From Flavobacteriaceae bacterium CG2_30_31_66 (GTDB taxonomy: Bacteria > Bacteroidota > Bacteroidia > Flavobacteriales > Flavobacteriaceae): 51,085 nucleotides of DNA. The stretch is taken from NCBI GenBank assembly GCA_001873065.1, contig MNYM01000012.1, positions 1 to 51,085 on the forward strand, read 5' to 3'. Both the position numbers and the translations under genes were made by a program. The notes under the pieces are model-generated. The model was not told the origin of the DNA. It did no database searches and saw only the letters and a list, made by a program, of their open reading frames with translations. Every line of letters starts with the position of its first letter. Within the stretch, counting starts at the first letter, position 1. Of the stretch, positions 40,960-48,486 are shown in pieces.

Positions 40960-41124
40960 ATGAAAAAAATTACCTTGAAATCTTTTCCAATCCCGAAACT
41001 TTGGGATACAAATGTGTCCAGAATTTTAGAAATGAGTCCAGAATTTCCTAAAATCAAGAAATTCTGGACTCCTACAACTTTATTATAAAATATTTTTACA
41101 GTAAAAATCTAAAACCCAATGATT
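40960..41124 (+). repeat. Lipoprotein leader repeat, copy 3, with relic start
   Basis: It opens with ATGAAAAAAATTACC (40960), a start-like string shared with the leaders of copies 2 and 4 and with the start of the large downstream gene. A small palindrome ATCCCGAAACTTTGGGAT follows. GAGTCCAGAATTTC (41034-41047) and GAAATTCTGGACTC (41058-41071) form a 14-bp stem, and the conserved leader runs to the ATG at 41125. The 42-codon frame inside is judged non-coding. Confidence 0.7.
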
Positions 41125-41667
41125 ATGAAACAATTATTTTTAAAAACAACACTTTTACTTTTTGCAATTACTTTTTTTAATTGTGAAGACAACGAACCAG
41201 AAGACCAATTACCTCCCATTACACAAACTGGTTCAAACACATTTGGTGCTATCGTAAATGGGAGAGTATTTGTGCCAAAAGATAAAACAGGTTATTCAGC
41301 TCCTGGTGGTGGTACACCAAGAGGTTTAAAAATTCTTGGAAACACTAGAACGTTTGTTATACAAGCAACTAATTATGAGAATATATACATATACATATAT
41401 ATTCCTCAAGATTTACCTAAAGAGCAAACGTACATTTTCCATAATAGTACAGGCGTTGAGTATAGCTTAAATGAACCTGATTTTGCACATATATACGCAA
41501 TAGTTAATGGTAATAAATATTTAAGTTTTCAAAATTCTGGTTCAATTTCATTTTCTAAAATTTCTTTTGATAAAGGGATTTATGCAGGTATTTTTAATGC
41601 AAGATTAAAAAATGAGATTAATGAAACTGAAATAATAGAAATTACTAATGGAAGATTTGACATATAA
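41125..41667 (+). CDS. Small lipoprotein, array copy 3 (mosaic: A-type signal, B-type mature domain)
   Basis: This 180-residue protein has the signal of copies 1 and 2 (MKQLFLKTTLLLFAITFFNC, then EDNEPEDQ). Its mature domain is that of copy 4: LPPITQTGSNTFGAIVNGRVFVPKDKTGYSAPGGGTPRG, later IYIYIPQDLP and a C-terminus EIIEITNGRFDI. The TQTG-NTFG-VNG-VFVPK run marks DUF6252-like lipoproteins. The signal swap shows recombination within the array. The cysteine of FGC in copy 4 is Ala here. The start at 41125 is chosen by alignment with copies 1 and 2; an in-frame ATG two codons upstream exists. No hairpin follows. Confidence 0.75.
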   Translation: MKQLFLKTTLLLFAITFFNCEDNEPEDQLPPITQTGSNTFGAIVNGRVFVPKDKTGYSAPGGGTPRGLKILGNTRTFVIQATNYENIYIYIYIPQDLPKEQTYIFHNSTGVEYSLNEPDFAHIYAIVNGNKYLSFQNSGSISFSKISFDKGIYAGIFNARLKNEINETEIIEITNGRFDI

Positions 41668-41736
41668 AAATAGCCACTTAGTATTAATGATAAAAAAATT
41701 AAACATAAAAATTTCATTAAATTTAATTAAAAAATT

Positions 41737-41872
41737 ATGAAAAAAATTACCATGAAATCTTTTCCAATCCCGAAACTTTCGAGATACAAATGTGTCCAGT
41801 CCCGAAATTTCTGGACTCCTGAAATTTTCATTCTTACTAATTTTAACCCATAAAATCTAAAACCCAATTATT
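41737..41872 (+). repeat. Lipoprotein leader repeat, copy 4 (decayed)
   Basis: It begins with the same start-like string ATGAAAAAAATTACC (41737) and the ATCCCGAAACTTTCGAGAT palindrome variant. The main stem has decayed to GTCCAG (41794-41799) and CTGGAC (41811-41816). Only the last part of the shared leader (AAATCTAAAACCCAATTATT) remains before the ATG at 41873. Confidence 0.65.
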
Positions 41873-42454
41873 ATGAAAAAACAAACAATTAAAATTTACT
41901 TTCTTTTTATAACAACTTTATTTTTAAGTTGTTCAGAAAATGACAATTTAGTAACAACAATTACAGAGGATGTATTACCCCCAATTACACAAACTGGTGC
42001 CAATACTTTTGGTTGCGTTATTAATGGTGCTGTTTTTATACCTAAAGATAAAACAGGCTATACACCTCCTGGAGGTGGAACTCCAAGAGGAATAGAAGTT
42101 TTAGGTAATAACTCTGTTTTTGTTATACAAGCAAGAAACTATATTAATACTGCTATATACATATACATACCCGAAGATATACCAAAACAAACAACATATA
42201 TTTTTGGTGAAAGCCCAGGAGTAAGTTATGGATTAAACTCTCCAGATTATGCTCATATATTTTGTATTATAAATAATAAAAAATATTTAAGTTTTGAAGA
42301 TTCTGGTTCGATTTTATTTTCTAAAGTCAATCAGACATCAGGTTTATATGCAGGTGTATTTACAGTAAAATTAAAAAATAAAGATGATGAAAATGATATT
42401 TTAGAGATATCAGAGGGTAGATTTGATATAAATATTGCAACATTAAATAACTAA
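41873..42454 (+). CDS. Small lipoprotein, array copy 4 (subfamily B)
   Basis: This 193-residue protein has a distinct signal, MKKQTIKIYFLFITTLFLSC, with a better lipobox (LFLSC, Cys20). After SENDNLVTTITEDV comes LPPITQTGANTFGCVINGAVFIPKDKTGYTPPGGGTPRG, then IYIYIPEDIPKQTTYIFGESPGVSYGLNSPDYAHIF and KYLSFEDSGSILFSK, closely matching copy 3. It ends EISEGRFDINIATLNN. This is probably the ancestral B form, since its signal and mature domain are not shared with subfamily A. Function unknown. It is followed by a hairpin and the large hydrolase gene. Confidence 0.75.
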   Translation: MKKQTIKIYFLFITTLFLSCSENDNLVTTITEDVLPPITQTGANTFGCVINGAVFIPKDKTGYTPPGGGTPRGIEVLGNNSVFVIQARNYINTAIYIYIPEDIPKQTTYIFGESPGVSYGLNSPDYAHIFCIINNKKYLSFEDSGSILFSKVNQTSGLYAGVFTVKLKNKDDENDILEISEGRFDINIATLNN

Positions 42455-42458
42455 AAAA

Positions 42459-42479
42459 GCAGTTGCTTCCAACAACTGC
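42459..42479 (+). terminator. Hairpin after lipoprotein copy 4
   Basis: GCAGTTG (42459-42465), loop CTTCCAA, CAACTGC (42473-42479), in an A-rich context like the hairpins after copies 1 and 2. Confidence 0.5.
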
Positions 42480-42534
42480 TCAAAATAATTAAATACAGCA
42501 AAAACCATTTTATTAATATTTAACACACAAAATT

Positions 42535-45321
42535 ATGAAAAAAATTATTACAATTATTTTATGTTTCTTTTTTATAAAAACTTCATACAGTCAAACCCAA
42601 CAACATGTTGTAGATAGCTTATTTCAATACATTAACAAAAGTCCAATATCCTCTAATATTTTTATAGAAAGAGTATTTTCATCTTCTGGAATTACAGAAT
42701 TTAATCAAGGAGTTAGAATTGACACCAGCAGTTTTATACATTTTAAACAATCTTGGAGCGATTTAAACAGAGCTTCTTATACACAAACTTTCAAAACGAT
42801 TGCTCAATTTAAATCAGATTTAAAAAATAAAAATTATCAAGATAATGTTGTTCCTATTGGGGTTATTAATACGGAGTTTCATCAAAGTAATTTAGGGACA
42901 AGTATAAGTACTGCCAATGTAAATTATAGCAATGGTTTTATGAGAGATAAGGCAGGTAAAAATCCTTTTTTAAAAAAACAAGCTACTGTAATAGCTCCAT
43001 TAGTGGCTTCAGCAAGAGGTAATCAAATTACCTTTAAATTAGATGCTGCTTTTATGCTCTATAAATTTGGCAAACCAATTAAAAATTTAGTACTACAAAC
43101 CAATAATTCGTCTTTTACTTTAATAAACAATACTGCAATATCAAATAGCAATTTTACAACCAGTTATAACAGTTCTGGCATAAAAATTTTAAAATTTATG
43201 GTAACTTTTAGTGATAACACAACTAAAACTACGTATGGTAAGGTAAAAATTTTTGTACCCAACACTTATAATGCAAGAGGTCTTACTTCTGCATTAGATA
43301 CCATTAGTTCAGCTAGTGATTTACAATACCAAGGTTATGATGAAAGCATTGCTTACCAAGGTCAAAATGAATACCGAATTTATTATGACAATATTAATGG
43401 TAACCAAATCATAAACAAACCTATTTTTATATTGGATGGTTATGATCCAGGAGATGTTAGAAAAATTGAGACCTTTGACGCAGGGCATGATTCTCCAAAA
43501 AGTATAGTTGAATTAATGAGTTTTATTAGAAATAATAATCCAACTGATTTAATTGATGAATTACGAAATGATGGTTATGATGTAATTATTGTAAATCATA
43601 TAAAATACACAAGTAATGGCAAACAAATAGATGGTGGTAGCGATTACATTCAAAGAAATGCCTACACATTTATAAGTTTGTTACGTTATATAAATAGTAT
43701 TAAACAAGGTAATGAGCCAAATGTAGTTATTGGACCAAGTATGGGGGGTTTAATTACAAGATATGCTTTAGCATATATGGAACAACAATTAACTTTAACT
43801 GGGGATAATGCCAAATGGAATCATGATACTCGCTTGTGGGTTAGTTTTGACAGTCCACATCAAGGAGCACATATACCTTTTGGTGTTCAAAAAGGGATAC
43901 AATATTATGCAGAAAAAGTTGAGAATGAAGGTGCAAAAGATTTCATTAAGGAATTAGATCAACCTGCTCCTAAACAAATGTTGATAAATCACTATTCAAA
44001 TAATACGCAAAGTACTTCTGGTGCTCCAAATTTTAGAAATCAATTTCAAAACGAACTAGATAATTTAGGAATGCCACAAAACCTTAGAAAAATAGCATTA
44101 ATTAATGGTAGTATAACTGGAGTTTTAAATGGAATATCAAAAGATAAATATTTACAAATTACATCAGTTCCTTTTTTATATGTTGTGTTTAGTGGAGCAG
44201 ATATAAAGGTTATGACAGATTATTATCATTCTTCTAATGAAAAAAATAATTCTAGTAGTGAAGTGTTCTTTGGAAGACATCAAATAAAGTATAGTGTTTT
44301 TGGTTTGTTTACAATAACAAAAACCTTTAAAAAAAGTCAGATATACTTAAACGCTAACTTAAAGGGCAGTTATGACATCTCTCCAGGTGGTTATTTTAAC
44401 GCACAACAGCAGTTAGCCCAAGAATCTTCAGGTATTGATTTAGGCAATGGGATAGTAATAACAAATTCTAACTTGATTGATCCAACACACAGCTTCATTC
44501 CATCAAAAAGTGCATTAGCATACACAGGTAATGCAATTTTAGATGAAGTAATTGGTAATAAAGATAGAGTTTGTTCAGGAGAAACCCCTTTTGATAGTTA
44601 TTTTGCTCCTGAAAATAATGAGGAGCATATCACATTAACAGCAAAAAATGTTGATTGGTTAAAAGCAGAGTTAGATGTTAATATTACAAATTTACCACCA
44701 ACAGTTTATAAAGATCTTGATATTATAACTTTATCAGGCGATTTAGCAGTCTGCGATACCAAAACAAATATTTATAATTTAGACATTCCTAACACTTGTA
44801 GCGGTTTTACAATTACTTGGACTACTTCATCAAACATACAAATACAACAATCTTCCAATAACAGCCTAACTGTTACACCAATAAATGGTACAAACGATGC
44901 TATTGGATTTATAAATGCTTATGTGCAAGAACTAAATTTAAATATTCATAAAAAAGTTTGGGTAGGTATTCCAAGCCCTAATTTTTTAAGCATCAACAAA
45001 GTTGGTAGTTATGAATTTTATGCAAACCAATGGACAAAACTGAAAGTTGTTCATCCAGTGCCGCCTTTAGAATTGATGGGCAATGACCCTACTTATGGGT
45101 TAAGTTATCAATGGTTAGTGCCAAACAGTCAAATTCGCACTTTTACAGATACTAGCACCATTGATGTAAATCCTTACAATACAGGTCAACTAAATATTGG
45201 TGTAAAAATGCAGAATCAATGTGGTTGTACAAATTATCAATATCAACTATTTAATGTTAGTTCATCATCTACAACAAATCCTGGTGGTGGTGGAATTTTA
45301 ACTCCAATTGGCAAAATGTAA
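42535..45321 (+). CDS. Large secreted protein with alpha/beta-hydrolase (lipase-like) domain
   Basis: This 928-residue protein has a signal peptide (MKKIITIILCFFFIKTSYS, cleavage before QTQQ). The N-terminal ~280 residues are beta-rich. The hydrolase core runs from KPIFILDGYDPGD (about 298) through YDVIIVNHIKY to NVVIGPSMGGLITRYALAYME, where Ser402 in GPSMGG is the likely nucleophile, then RLWVSFDSPHQGAHIPFG. The SPHxGA motif is typical of lipases/PGAP1-like esterases. The C-terminal part (LSGDLAVCDTKTNIYNL, ITWTTSSNIQIQQSSNNSLTV) looks Ig/PKD-like. It ends in a Ser/Thr/Gly-rich tail without a recognisable T9SS sorting domain. Its start region shares the leader string found in the lipoprotein array. 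Substrate unknown. Confidence 0.72.
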   Translation: MKKIITIILCFFFIKTSYSQTQQHVVDSLFQYINKSPISSNIFIERVFSSSGITEFNQGVRIDTSSFIHFKQSWSDLNRASYTQTFKTIAQFKSDLKNKNYQDNVVPIGVINTEFHQSNLGTSISTANVNYSNGFMRDKAGKNPFLKKQATVIAPLVASARGNQITFKLDAAFMLYKFGKPIKNLVLQTNNSSFTLINNTAISNSNFTTSYNSSGIKILKFMVTFSDNTTKTTYGKVKIFVPNTYNARGLTSALDTISSASDLQYQGYDESIAYQGQNEYRIYYDNINGNQIINKPIFILDGYDPGDVRKIETFDAGHDSPKSIVELMSFIRNNNPTDLIDELRNDGYDVIIVNHIKYTSNGKQIDGGSDYIQRNAYTFISLLRYINSIKQGNEPNVVIGPSMGGLITRYALAYMEQQLTLTGDNAKWNHDTRLWVSFDSPHQGAHIPFGVQKGIQYYAEKVENEGAKDFIKELDQPAPKQMLINHYSNNTQSTSGAPNFRNQFQNELDNLGMPQNLRKIALINGSITGVLNGISKDKYLQITSVPFLYVVFSGADIKVMTDYYHSSNEKNNSSSEVFFGRHQIKYSVFGLFTITKTFKKSQIYLNANLKGSYDISPGGYFNAQQQLAQESSGIDLGNGIVITNSNLIDPTHSFIPSKSALAYTGNAILDEVIGNKDRVCSGETPFDSYFAPENNEEHITLTAKNVDWLKAELDVNITNLPPTVYKDLDIITLSGDLAVCDTKTNIYNLDIPNTCSGFTITWTTSSNIQIQQSSNNSLTVTPINGTNDAIGFINAYVQELNLNIHKKVWVGIPSPNFLSINKVGSYEFYANQWTKLKVVHPVPPLELMGNDPTYGLSYQWLVPNSQIRTFTDTSTIDVNPYNTGQLNIGVKMQNQCGCTNYQYQLFNVSSSSTTNPGGGGILTPIGKM

Positions 45322-45349
45322 AAAAAGGAAAAAGTAAACTTTGTCTTCG

Positions 45350-45395
45350 AAAATGCGTTATTAAAAATATTTTAATGACGCATTTTTATTTTTAA
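45350..45395 (+). terminator. Terminator after the large hydrolase gene
   Basis: AAATGCGT (45351-45358) pairs with ACGCATTT (45378-45385), with an inner TTAAAA/TTTTAA pairing, and is followed by TTATTTTT. Confidence 0.7.
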
Positions 45396-45447
45396 ACCAA
45401 AATTCACTAATTTAGCAAGCATATAAAAATTCAATCCCCACTAAAAA

Positions 45448-46584
45448 TTGGCTGTTTCAGAAATCTTTAATTTATTTCTATTAATCAGTGCTTTGCATGG
45501 ATTTCTGTTTTGTTGCATCATTCTTTTTTCTAAAAATGGTTCTGAAAAAAGCATGCAATTTATCAATCTTTTGGTGCTGACCATTTCTTTAAATAATTTA
45601 CAATCTTGGATAGTTACCAAAAACTTTTTCAACAATTATTTTATTCTTGATTACACTCATATTCCTTGGCATTTTTTGATTGCTCCTTTTTTTTATATGT
45701 TTTTAATCAATTATCTAGAAATCGAAAAACAGCAAAAAAATATCTTAAAAATCATAGTTCCCACTTTTCTATTAACTATTTGTATTCGAATAGGTTTCAT
45801 TTATTTTTACAGTGAAAAAGCGTTGGTAAACAGAGATTATATTTTCGAAAAATATACTTCCATAGAAGAGATTTTTAGTTTGTTAGTTTCGTTGGCTGTT
45901 TTTGGATATTCGTTTCATGTTTTGACTAAAAAAGAAACATTATTTGCTAAAATTTTGTCTTTTGACAATCTAAAATGGATTTATACCTTTTTCAAATTAG
46001 GATTATTCACCTATCTATTTTGGATGATTGCCTTAGCAATTACAGTGGCTTTGGATTTTAAAGAATTTATTTATTCGTATTATCCTTTGCGAGTTTTAAC
46101 CACAGTTTTAATTTATTGGATTGGTTATCAAGCTATTATTCAGCTTCGATTATTAAAAGAGCGTAAAAAACTGAGAAAACAATTGACTGTTTCATCAATT
46201 AAAAAAGAGATTTTTAAAGTTCATAACGAAAAAAATATTGACCAAAAACAACTTTTTAACAACATAAAATTATTGTTACTAGAAAAACAATTGTTTACAG
46301 AGCCAAAATTAACAGTAGAATTTTTAGCTAATGAAGCTGATGTAAACGCTACTAAGTTATCAAATACCATTAAACAAATTTCTGATAAAAACTTTAATGA
46401 TTTTATCAATGAATTTCGTGTCGATTTTGCAAAACAACTATTGATTGACGAAACGTATAAAAATTATACCATTACAGCAATTGGTTTAGAATCAGGTTTC
46501 AATTCTAAATCTGCGTTTTATGCTACTTTCAAAAAACTCACAGGATTTACACCTTCTGATTTTCTGAAAAATAATTTTAAATAG
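45448..46584 (+). CDS. Membrane-anchored AraC family transcriptional regulator
   Basis: This 378-residue protein has about seven hydrophobic segments in residues 5-240 and a C-terminal AraC-type DNA-binding domain: LTVEFLANEADVNATKLSNTIKQISDKNFNDFINEFRVDFAKQLLID (first helix-turn-helix), then NYTITAIGLESGFNSKSAFYATFKKLTGFTPSDFLK (second). This architecture is widespread in Flavobacteria; the signal sensed by the membrane part is unknown. The frame begins with TTG at 45448 and no upstream ATG is available. A later start would cut the first membrane helix. It is the only regulator here other than toxin-antitoxin genes and could control the neighbouring genes. Confidence 0.82.
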   Translation: MAVSEIFNLFLLISALHGFLFCCIILFSKNGSEKSMQFINLLVLTISLNNLQSWIVTKNFFNNYFILDYTHIPWHFLIAPFFYMFLINYLEIEKQQKNILKIIVPTFLLTICIRIGFIYFYSEKALVNRDYIFEKYTSIEEIFSLLVSLAVFGYSFHVLTKKETLFAKILSFDNLKWIYTFFKLGLFTYLFWMIALAITVALDFKEFIYSYYPLRVLTTVLIYWIGYQAIIQLRLLKERKKLRKQLTVSSIKKEIFKVHNEKNIDQKQLFNNIKLLLLEKQLFTEPKLTVEFLANEADVNATKLSNTIKQISDKNFNDFINEFRVDFAKQLLIDETYKNYTITAIGLESGFNSKSAFYATFKKLTGFTPSDFLKNNFK

Positions 46585-46647
46585 GAACTTCAACCTAATT
46601 TCAAAAATCACTATCTTGCTTTGAATTGTGATTGAAGTATTTTTTTT

Positions 46648-47286
46648 ATGAAGCCAATTTTTTTCTTGTTTTTTCTGATTTCCATTTTTGTAAACGCACA
46701 AGAAATTGCCATTTTAAAATACAATGGTGGTGGAGATTGGTATGCAAATCCTACTGCATTGCCCAATTTGATTGATTTTACGAATAAAAATTGCAAGACT
46801 GCTATTTCAAAAAATCCAACTTCAGTGGCTGTTGGTAGTGAAGATTTATTCAACTTTCCAATGGTTTTTATGACAGGTCATGGAAATGTGCTTTTTGATA
46901 CTAATGAAACAGAAAACCTCAGAAAATACTTAATCTCTGGTGGATTTTTACACATTTCAGACAATTATGGTTTGGATACATTTATCCGAAGAGAATTAAA
47001 AAAAGTGTTCCCTAATTTGGAATTGCAAGAAATTCCGAGTTCACATCCTATTTTTAATCAGACGTTTTCGTTTCCAAACGGAATTCCTAAAATTCATGAA
47101 CATGACAAAAAACCTGCACAAGCTTTTGGAATTTTCTACGAAGGAAGATTGGTTGTTTTTTACGATTATGAAACGGATTTGAGTGATGGTTGGGAAGATG
47201 AAATTATTCACAACAACCCAAAAGATGTTCGTGAAAAAGCCCTGAAAATGGGCGCGAATTTGATTGAATATGCTTTTAGGAATTAG
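46648..47286 (+). CDS. DUF4159 family secreted protein
   Basis: This 212-residue protein has a signal peptide (MKPIFFLFFLISIFVNAQ). The mature part EIAILKYNGGGDWYANPTALPNLIDFTNKN is the typical start of DUF4159. Further motifs are FMTGHGNVLFDTNETENLRKYLISGGFLHISDNYGLD and EIPSSHPIFNQTFSFPNGIPKIHEHD, a glutamine-amidotransferase-like (ThuA-like) core without an evident nucleophile. Related proteins are predicted periplasmic and occur in gliding or aerotolerance-type loci. No such partners are seen here. The ATG at 46648 gives a clean signal peptide. Confidence 0.82.
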   Translation: MKPIFFLFFLISIFVNAQEIAILKYNGGGDWYANPTALPNLIDFTNKNCKTAISKNPTSVAVGSEDLFNFPMVFMTGHGNVLFDTNETENLRKYLISGGFLHISDNYGLDTFIRRELKKVFPNLELQEIPSSHPIFNQTFSFPNGIPKIHEHDKKPAQAFGIFYEGRLVVFYDYETDLSDGWEDEIIHNNPKDVREKALKMGANLIEYAFRN

Positions 47287-47345
47287 TTGTTGGTTGATGG
47301 TTGTTGGTTGATGGTTTTTGGTTTTTGGTTGATTGTTTATGGAAT
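47287..47345. repeat. Low-complexity spacer of TTGGTTGATGG-type repeats
   Basis: TTGTTGGTTGATGG is repeated twice, followed by TTTTTGGTTTTTGGTTGATTG. The repeat is DNA-level and slippage-prone. No hairpin terminator is formed. Confidence 0.5.
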
Positions 47346-47380
47346 TGAAATTTAAAAAAAGTTTAAAACATATTGAATAA

Positions 47381-48295
47381 ATGCAAACAGAAATAGACAT
47401 AGACTCCATAAAAATAAACTTTGATTCCAGTGGTTTGTGGGTATTGAATATTGCCATTGCAATTATCATGTTTGGTGTGGCTTTAGGAATTTCAATTGAT
47501 GATTTTAAGCGATTGATGAAACATCCAAAAATTGTTTTTGTGGGTGTTTTATCGCAATTCTTTTTGTTGCCTGCTTTTACATTTTTAGCGATTTTACTCA
47601 TCAAACCTCATCCTAGTTTTGCTTTGGGAATGATGCTGATTGCTGCTTGTCCTGGAGGAAATGTTTCGAATTTTTTCAGTAAAATGGCTGGAGGAAATGC
47701 AGCACTTTCTGTGAGTTTGACAGCATTTTCAACACTGATTTGCATTGTAATGACGCCATTTAATTTACAGTTTTGGGGAAGTTTATACGAACCAACCAAC
47801 GAAATTTTAAAAACAGTGGAGTTGAATTGGATGGATTTATTGAAACTCGTTTCTTTGATATTGGGAATTCCCTTGTTTTTTGGAATGCTCATCAAACATT
47901 ATCATTCAGAAATGGCTGAAAAAATTGAAAAAGAATTAAAACCATTGTCAATGATTGTTTTTATTGCCTTGATTTTCATTGCTTTTTCTCAAAATTTAGA
48001 TGTATTTATAAATCACATTCATCATGTCATTTACTTGGTTATTTTTCATAATATTTTTGCTTATATCATCGGATTTTATACAGCAAAATCTTTTGGTTTG
48101 AATGAAGCAGACACCAAAACCATTGCTATAGAAACTGGAATTCAAAATGGTGGTTTGGGATTGCTATTGATTTTTGGTTTTTTTGATGGTTTGGGAGGCA
48201 TGGCTTTATTGGCGGCTTTTTGGGGAATTTGGGATGTATTTTCTGGAATGGCTTTAGCGGCTTTTTGGGGGAGAAAAAAAAAGACTCGAATTTAA
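47381..48295 (+). CDS. Bile acid:sodium symporter family transporter
   Basis: This 304-residue protein has about nine to ten transmembrane segments. Signatures: VLNIAIAIIMFGVALGISIDDFKRL, PKIVFVGVLSQFFLLPAFTFLAILLI, GMMLIAACPGGNVSNFFSKMAGGNAALSVSLTAFSTL (the conserved crossing with CPGG-xSN and GNxALS) and TIAIETGIQNGGLGLLL (second crossing with E-G-QN). This is the BASS family; bacterial members carry bile acids, pantoate or other organic anions with sodium. No bile-salt context exists here, so the substrate is unknown. The ATG at 47381 fits the family start. Confidence 0.9.
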   Translation: MQTEIDIDSIKINFDSSGLWVLNIAIAIIMFGVALGISIDDFKRLMKHPKIVFVGVLSQFFLLPAFTFLAILLIKPHPSFALGMMLIAACPGGNVSNFFSKMAGGNAALSVSLTAFSTLICIVMTPFNLQFWGSLYEPTNEILKTVELNWMDLLKLVSLILGIPLFFGMLIKHYHSEMAEKIEKELKPLSMIVFIALIFIAFSQNLDVFINHIHHVIYLVIFHNIFAYIIGFYTAKSFGLNEADTKTIAIETGIQNGGLGLLLIFGFFDGLGGMALLAAFWGIWDVFSGMALAAFWGRKKKTRI

Positions 48296-48321
48296 TTAAT
48301 TATAAAAATACTTATTGCAAA

Positions 48322-48352
48322 GAATTCGTGAAAATTTGCAAAATTAGTGGCT
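48322..48352 (+). repeat. Half copy of a palindromic intergenic repeat
   Basis: GAATTCGTGAAAATTTGCAAAATTAGTGGCT is a direct near-copy of the right arm of the element at 48388-48459. Confidence 0.6.
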
Positions 48353-48387
48353 ATAATATAATCAGCATAAATTATTTTTGATTTTTC

Positions 48388-48459
48388 GCCACGGATTTAC
48401 AGGATTTTCACGGATTAATTTCAAGAGAGAAATTCGTGAAAATTAGTGAAATTAGTGGC
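48388..48459. repeat. Palindromic Bacteroidota-type intergenic repeat (GCCACGGATT...AGTGGC)
   Basis: The left arm GCCACGGATTTACAGGATTT and continuation (TTCACGGATTAATTTC) pairs with the right arm AATTCGTGAAAATTAGTG and GTGGC (48455-48459), forming a long interrupted hairpin. I recall similar GCCACGGATT elements between genes in many Bacteroidota genomes. Its right arm happens to be open in frame with the next gene, so a naive start at 48436 would translate part of it. Confidence 0.7.
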
Positions 48460-48486
48460 TCAAAAAAATTGTTTGATATAAAAATT

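Noticed and set aside
40960..41088. A 42-codon frame inside the leader of lipoprotein copy 3 (starts MKKITLKSFPIPKLW)
   Set aside because: The homologous DNA in copy 2 stops after 12 codons and in copy 4 a one-base difference shifts the frame, so the frame is not conserved; the similarity is at DNA level (start relic plus palindromes).
41376..41405. ATATACATATACATATATATT tract in lipoprotein copy 3 as a phase-variable microsatellite
   Set aside because: It is interrupted, codes in frame for IYIYIYIP and is matched at protein level by IYIYIP in copy 4, so it looks like a beta-strand and not a slippage switch.
45050..45321. C-terminal T9SS sorting domain on the large hydrolase
   Set aside because: The tail is a Ser/Thr/Gly-rich stretch ending GKM and lacks the beta-rich type A or B sorting signature.
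47041..47604. Minus-strand frame of 187 codons across the DUF4159 and symporter genes
   Set aside because: It spans the 3' end of one good gene, a low-complexity spacer and the start of another; its translation is repetitive through the spacer and matches no family I recognise.
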